From Rikenellaceae bacterium (GTDB lineage Bacteria > Bacteroidota > Bacteroidia > Bacteroidales > Rikenellaceae): a stretch of DNA of 51,816 bases. Below are positions 49,483 to 51,816 of the stretch, one piece after another. The position numbers were made by a program, and so were the translations under genes. Under the pieces are notes generated by a model that saw only the letters and a list, made by a program, of their open reading frames with translations, was not told the origin of the DNA and did no database searches. Position 1 is the first letter of the stretch. Every line of letters starts with the position of its first letter. The DNA lies in contig SUZO01000018.1 in the NCBI GenBank assembly GCA_015059805.1, positions 1 through 51,816 of the forward strand, written 5' to 3'.

Positions 49483-51303
49483 ATGAAAATAGCAATTTTA
49501 ATTCTTCTATCTTTAGCCACGACCTTCCCAGCTGCAGCGCGCAGAGTATTATGCGATGAGAACTGCAAGGTTGAATTCACCTCAACCGTAGAGAATGAGC
49601 CACGTTTTGCGGTGGTATCTCCCGTTGGAATGCCTACTGTAGAGAAGATTACTCAAGCTCCGCGCCTGACAACATTAGAGGGTAAAACCATCGCCATTGT
49701 AGGCGAGAGTTTTATGACTGAGATTATCCATCCAGAGATTGCGCGCCTAATAGCCAAGCACTACCCTACTGCAAAGGTTGTTACTGTTCAACAGGTGGGT
49801 ATGGCGGGCGTATATCCCGCTCCAGGTGTTAGACGTAGGAGTAAAGAGGAGTTTCAAGCAAAACTAAAAGAGTATGGCGTAGATGCAGTGATAACGGGCA
49901 ACTGCGGTTGTGGACTATGTACTCAGAAGGAGTGCGGCTCTGCTATCGCTGCCGAATATATTGGCATTCCAGCTGTAGTAATTGCTGCGCCAACATTTGT
50001 AGAGCAAGTTTACTACACAGCAATAAACAACGGCATTGCCGCGCCTCGCGTAGCTGAGTATCCAGGAGCATTTGCCCTTCATACAACAGAGGAACTTTTG
50101 ACCAACACCCGCGACATTCTCTGGGACAGGATTGTATCTGCCCTAACCACACCAATAACAGACGCTGAGCTTAACCTCCACAAAGCAGATACAAGCAGAG
50201 GCATTACTGACGATGTCTACTACGGCACAACAGAACAGATTGTAGACCACTTTGAGCAGATGAAGTGGACAGACGGTCTGCCATTTAATCTTCCGACTTA
50301 TGAGCGAGTTATGCGCTTTATGGAGCACACTGATATACCTGCAGAGCATACCGTAGCAGTGCTACCAATAGCACACCGCAACACCACTGCGTGGCACGTA
50401 GCGGTAAATGGAGTTATGGCGGGTTGTAAGCCAGAGTATATGCCACTACTGATTGCTATTACCGAGGCTTTAGGTGCACCTGAGTTCCGCCGCACCCTTG
50501 CAAGCACACACGGCTGGACACCATACTGTTGGATAAATGGTCCGATTGTAAAAAATCTCGGCATTGCCACTGGTCAAGGAGGCATAAACAGCAGTGCCAA
50601 TATGGCTATAGCGCGCTTTATAAACCTTGCGCTGATAAACCTTGCGGGATACTATGTTGGCGATAACCGTATGGGTACTTTTGGCTACCCTATGCCTTGG
50701 GTTTTGGCAGAGGATGAGGAGAACTGCGAGAAGATTGGTTGGCAGCCATACCATGTAAGAGCAGGTTTTGATAAGAATCAGAGCGTCGTCACTCTCTGCT
50801 CTGCCCTAACTTGGGGAGGTAATATGGCTCCTGCAACAACAGATGCGCAGAAGATTATGGAGCTAATGGCGTGGGATATAACAGAGCGCGGACAGTTCGC
50901 GCTTGGCAGTGGCAAGCAGTACACCCACCGCACAATACTTCTCACCCCCTCTGTAGCCGCAACGCTTGCCACAAAATACTCTACACCAGAGCAGTTGGAG
51001 TCCGACCTAATTAAGACCGCCCGCCGCCCAACATCGGAGCGCGTTTTTGCCAACTACTACGCCAACCCTGGAAGCAACCCAGAGCAGCGACGCACAATAA
51101 ATCAGTGGCAGTGGCACATCTCAAACAGCGAAACAAGCCAACTAACCCCTCCACCCGTATGGCACGCAACTTCGGATAGCAAAATTGCGACCATACCTAC
51201 AATGAAACAAGGTATGACCGCAATTCTAATCACTGGCGACGAATCGCGCAACAAAGTGCAGATAATGCCCGGCGGTGGATTTGTAAGTAGAGCTGTCCGA
51301 TAA
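49483..51303 (+). CDS. Exported UGSC-like Cys-motif protein fused to a second domain
   Basis: The 606-residue protein has a Sec signal peptide (cut near PAAARR, about residue 20). The first domain (about 45-235; GKTIAIVGESFMTEIIHPE, VDAVITGNCGCGLCT, GIPAVVIAAPTFVEQVYYTA) matches my recollection of the UGSC selenoprotein family, in which U/C-G-S-C is a redox motif. Here C143-G-L-C146 takes its place, with extra C141 and C151. The second domain (about 255-520; VNGVMAGCKPEYMPLLI, INGPIVKNLGI, EDEENC..IGWQPYHV.AGF) looks like a protein usually encoded beside UGSC genes, so this would be a fusion. Biochemistry unknown; thiol redox is inferred. No TGA-Sec codon is present. It is monocistronic with its own terminator. 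Confidence 0.65.
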   Translation: MKIAILILLSLATTFPAAARRVLCDENCKVEFTSTVENEPRFAVVSPVGMPTVEKITQAPRLTTLEGKTIAIVGESFMTEIIHPEIARLIAKHYPTAKVVTVQQVGMAGVYPAPGVRRRSKEEFQAKLKEYGVDAVITGNCGCGLCTQKECGSAIAAEYIGIPAVVIAAPTFVEQVYYTAINNGIAAPRVAEYPGAFALHTTEELLTNTRDILWDRIVSALTTPITDAELNLHKADTSRGITDDVYYGTTEQIVDHFEQMKWTDGLPFNLPTYERVMRFMEHTDIPAEHTVAVLPIAHRNTTAWHVAVNGVMAGCKPEYMPLLIAITEALGAPEFRRTLASTHGWTPYCWINGPIVKNLGIATGQGGINSSANMAIARFINLALINLAGYYVGDNRMGTFGYPMPWVLAEDEENCEKIGWQPYHVRAGFDKNQSVVTLCSALTWGGNMAPATTDAQKIMELMAWDITERGQFALGSGKQYTHRTILLTPSVAATLATKYSTPEQLESDLIKTARRPTSERVFANYYANPGSNPEQRRTINQWQWHISNSETSQLTPPPVWHATSDSKIATIPTMKQGMTAILITGDESRNKVQIMPGGGFVSRAVR

Positions 51304-51335
51304 AAGAGTCACTAATAATAACCAATTTAATATAG

Positions 51336-51363
51336 CCTTTCACTTTTGTGGAAGGTTTTTTTT
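51336..51363 (+). terminator. Terminator after the UGSC-like gene
   Basis: CCTTTCAC (51336-51343) pairs with GTGGAAGG (51348-51355), one G-U pair, TTTT loop, then a T-run. Confidence 0.88.
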
Positions 51364-51394
51364 GTATTCTAACAGAACAATGTCCCACCGAGTG

Positions 51395-51425
51395 TTGTTC
51401 GTTTGATAAAATATTTCTAATTTTG
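51395..51425 (+). promoter_or_regulatory. Canonical promoter of leader RNA copy B
   Basis: TTG at 51395-51397, 20 bp, then TAATTTTG at 51418-51425. The predicted start is near 51430, at the foot of the first leader hairpin, as in copy A. Confidence 0.65.
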
Positions 51426-51429
51426 TAGC

Positions 51430-51674
51430 GTAATCGGATAGATTACAGACATATTGAAAGTGTTTTTCGCGGTCCATATATGAGAATCTGACAGTTTTCA
51501 ACGACTAATGGATATACGAACAGCACTCATTTCTTGTATAGCTATGTGGCTGTACGTATTTTGCGTACATATCCCCATACTATCCAAGTGTGGGGCATTG
51601 TATCGTTTGTTTTAGTCGGGTTTTGTCAGAGCCTTCATATAGACATTCGAAAATCAACTCCACACTTTCTTTTT
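51430..51674 (+). ncRNA. Structured leader RNA, copy B
   Basis: The predicted RNA is about 245 nt, the same length as copy A. The 5' hairpin GTAATC/GATTAC (51430-51446) has a different sequence from copy A but the same position, and is again followed by AGACATAT. GAAAGTGT lies at 51456-51463. The middle has AATCTG....TTTTCAACG as in copy A, then a hairpin TGTACG/CGTACA and CTTGTATAG/CTATCCAAG (one mismatch). AAGTGTGGGGCATTGT (51586-51601) and CAGAGCCT (about 51627-51634) match copy A, and the end CTCCACACTTTC (51658-51669) plus T-run is identical. 3:4 pairing is 10 bp; the 2:3 alternative is weaker here than in copy A. Confidence 0.6.
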
Positions 51675-51733
51675 ATATATTACTCGTTAGGGGTTGGCGA
51701 GTGGGAAAAATCAAACGATAAGAGACGAAAAAG

Positions 51734-51816
51734 ATGAAGAAGATGATTTACAACGCACCTGCTGTGGAGTATTACTCTATGCAGGTGGAGCAGGGTTTTG
51801 CCACAAGTGGCGGTCA
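51734..51816 (+). CDS. Micropeptide with E-Q-G-F-A-x-S motif, 5' part
   Basis: The ORF is cut by the window edge; 27 residues are visible. It begins MKKMIYNAPAVEYYSMQ and continues VEQGFATSGG, so the E-Q-G-F-A-x-S motif sits at residues 19-25. The start has the basic n-terminus, Tyr and Pro positions seen in the 2759 ORF. It lies 60 bp after the U-tract of leader RNA copy B, as the 42690 ORF lies after copy A. A surface lipoprotein gene downstream is expected from the other two loci but lies outside the window. Confidence 0.6.
   Translation, partial: MKKMIYNAPAVEYYSMQVEQGFATSGG

Noticed and set aside
49903..49935. Selenocysteine at the UGSC position
   Set aside because: The codons at the motif are TGC/TGT (Cys); there is no in-frame TGA.

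Overview
The window looks like chromosomal DNA of a member of the Bacteroidales. Promoters fit the Bacteroidetes consensus (TTG, about 19-20 bp, TAnnTTTG). There are fimbrillin-like and BspA-like lipoproteins, a FISUMP-domain protein, DUF5723 and DUF5606 proteins, and a stand-alone OadA/PycB-type carboxylase subunit. Alistipes or another Rikenellaceae is plausible, but I cannot fix the genus from sequence alone.

Layout. 1-773: 3' end of a polyamine ABC transporter gene. 828-2483 (-): YidE/YbjL-type transporter. 2605-3818: a micropeptide gene and a fimbrillin-like lipoprotein behind one promoter. 3955-5139: aminotransferase. 5248-14040 (+): a compact polysaccharide (O-antigen type) cluster with the four dTDP-L-rhamnose genes rfbACDB, a Wzx flippase, a Wzy-like polymerase, one family-4 glycosyltransferase, a hexapeptide acyltransferase and a GDxD nucleotidyltransferase-like protein. 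It ends in a 194-bp imperfect palindrome shared with the convergent SDR gene. 14229-15379 (-): SDR oxidoreductase and DUF486 protein. 15527-24756 (-): apparent operon argS-obgE-PEGA outer-membrane protein-giant FISUMP/BspA lipoprotein. 24808-33254: DedA, a DUF5009-type acyltransferase (+), bcp, mscL, an OadA/PycB-like protein with two biotinyl domains, a cation/H+ antiporter and a GH3 glucosidase. 33444-38685 (+): mscS, DUF5606, a large lipoprotein and a DUF5723 protein. 38722-44742: two divergent surface lipoproteins with related fimbrillin-like N-termini (a metallophosphoesterase and a BspA-type LRR protein), separated by a structured leader. 44841-49383: MFS transporter, orphan VWA protein, tRNA-Ser(GGA) with a scrambled flank, EamA exporter and CDF metal transporter. 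49483-51303: exported protein that appears to fuse a UGSC-like cysteine domain to a second domain. 51430-51816: a second structured leader and the start of a third micropeptide gene.

The most interesting signal is a recurrent module: canonical promoter, RNA of about 245 nt with alternative pairings ending in a U-tract, then a gene for a peptide of about 40-46 residues with the motif E-[QC]-G-F-A-x-S. In one case this is followed by a large surface lipoprotein. Two copies of the RNA (42412-42655, 51430-51674) share length, 5' hairpin and terminator strand although their interiors have diverged, which suggests a maintained RNA. A third peptide gene (2759-2899) has the peptide and the downstream fimbrillin-like lipoprotein but a different leader. 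I interpret this as a family of riboregulated micropeptide-surface protein loci. The function is unknown and no search could be run.
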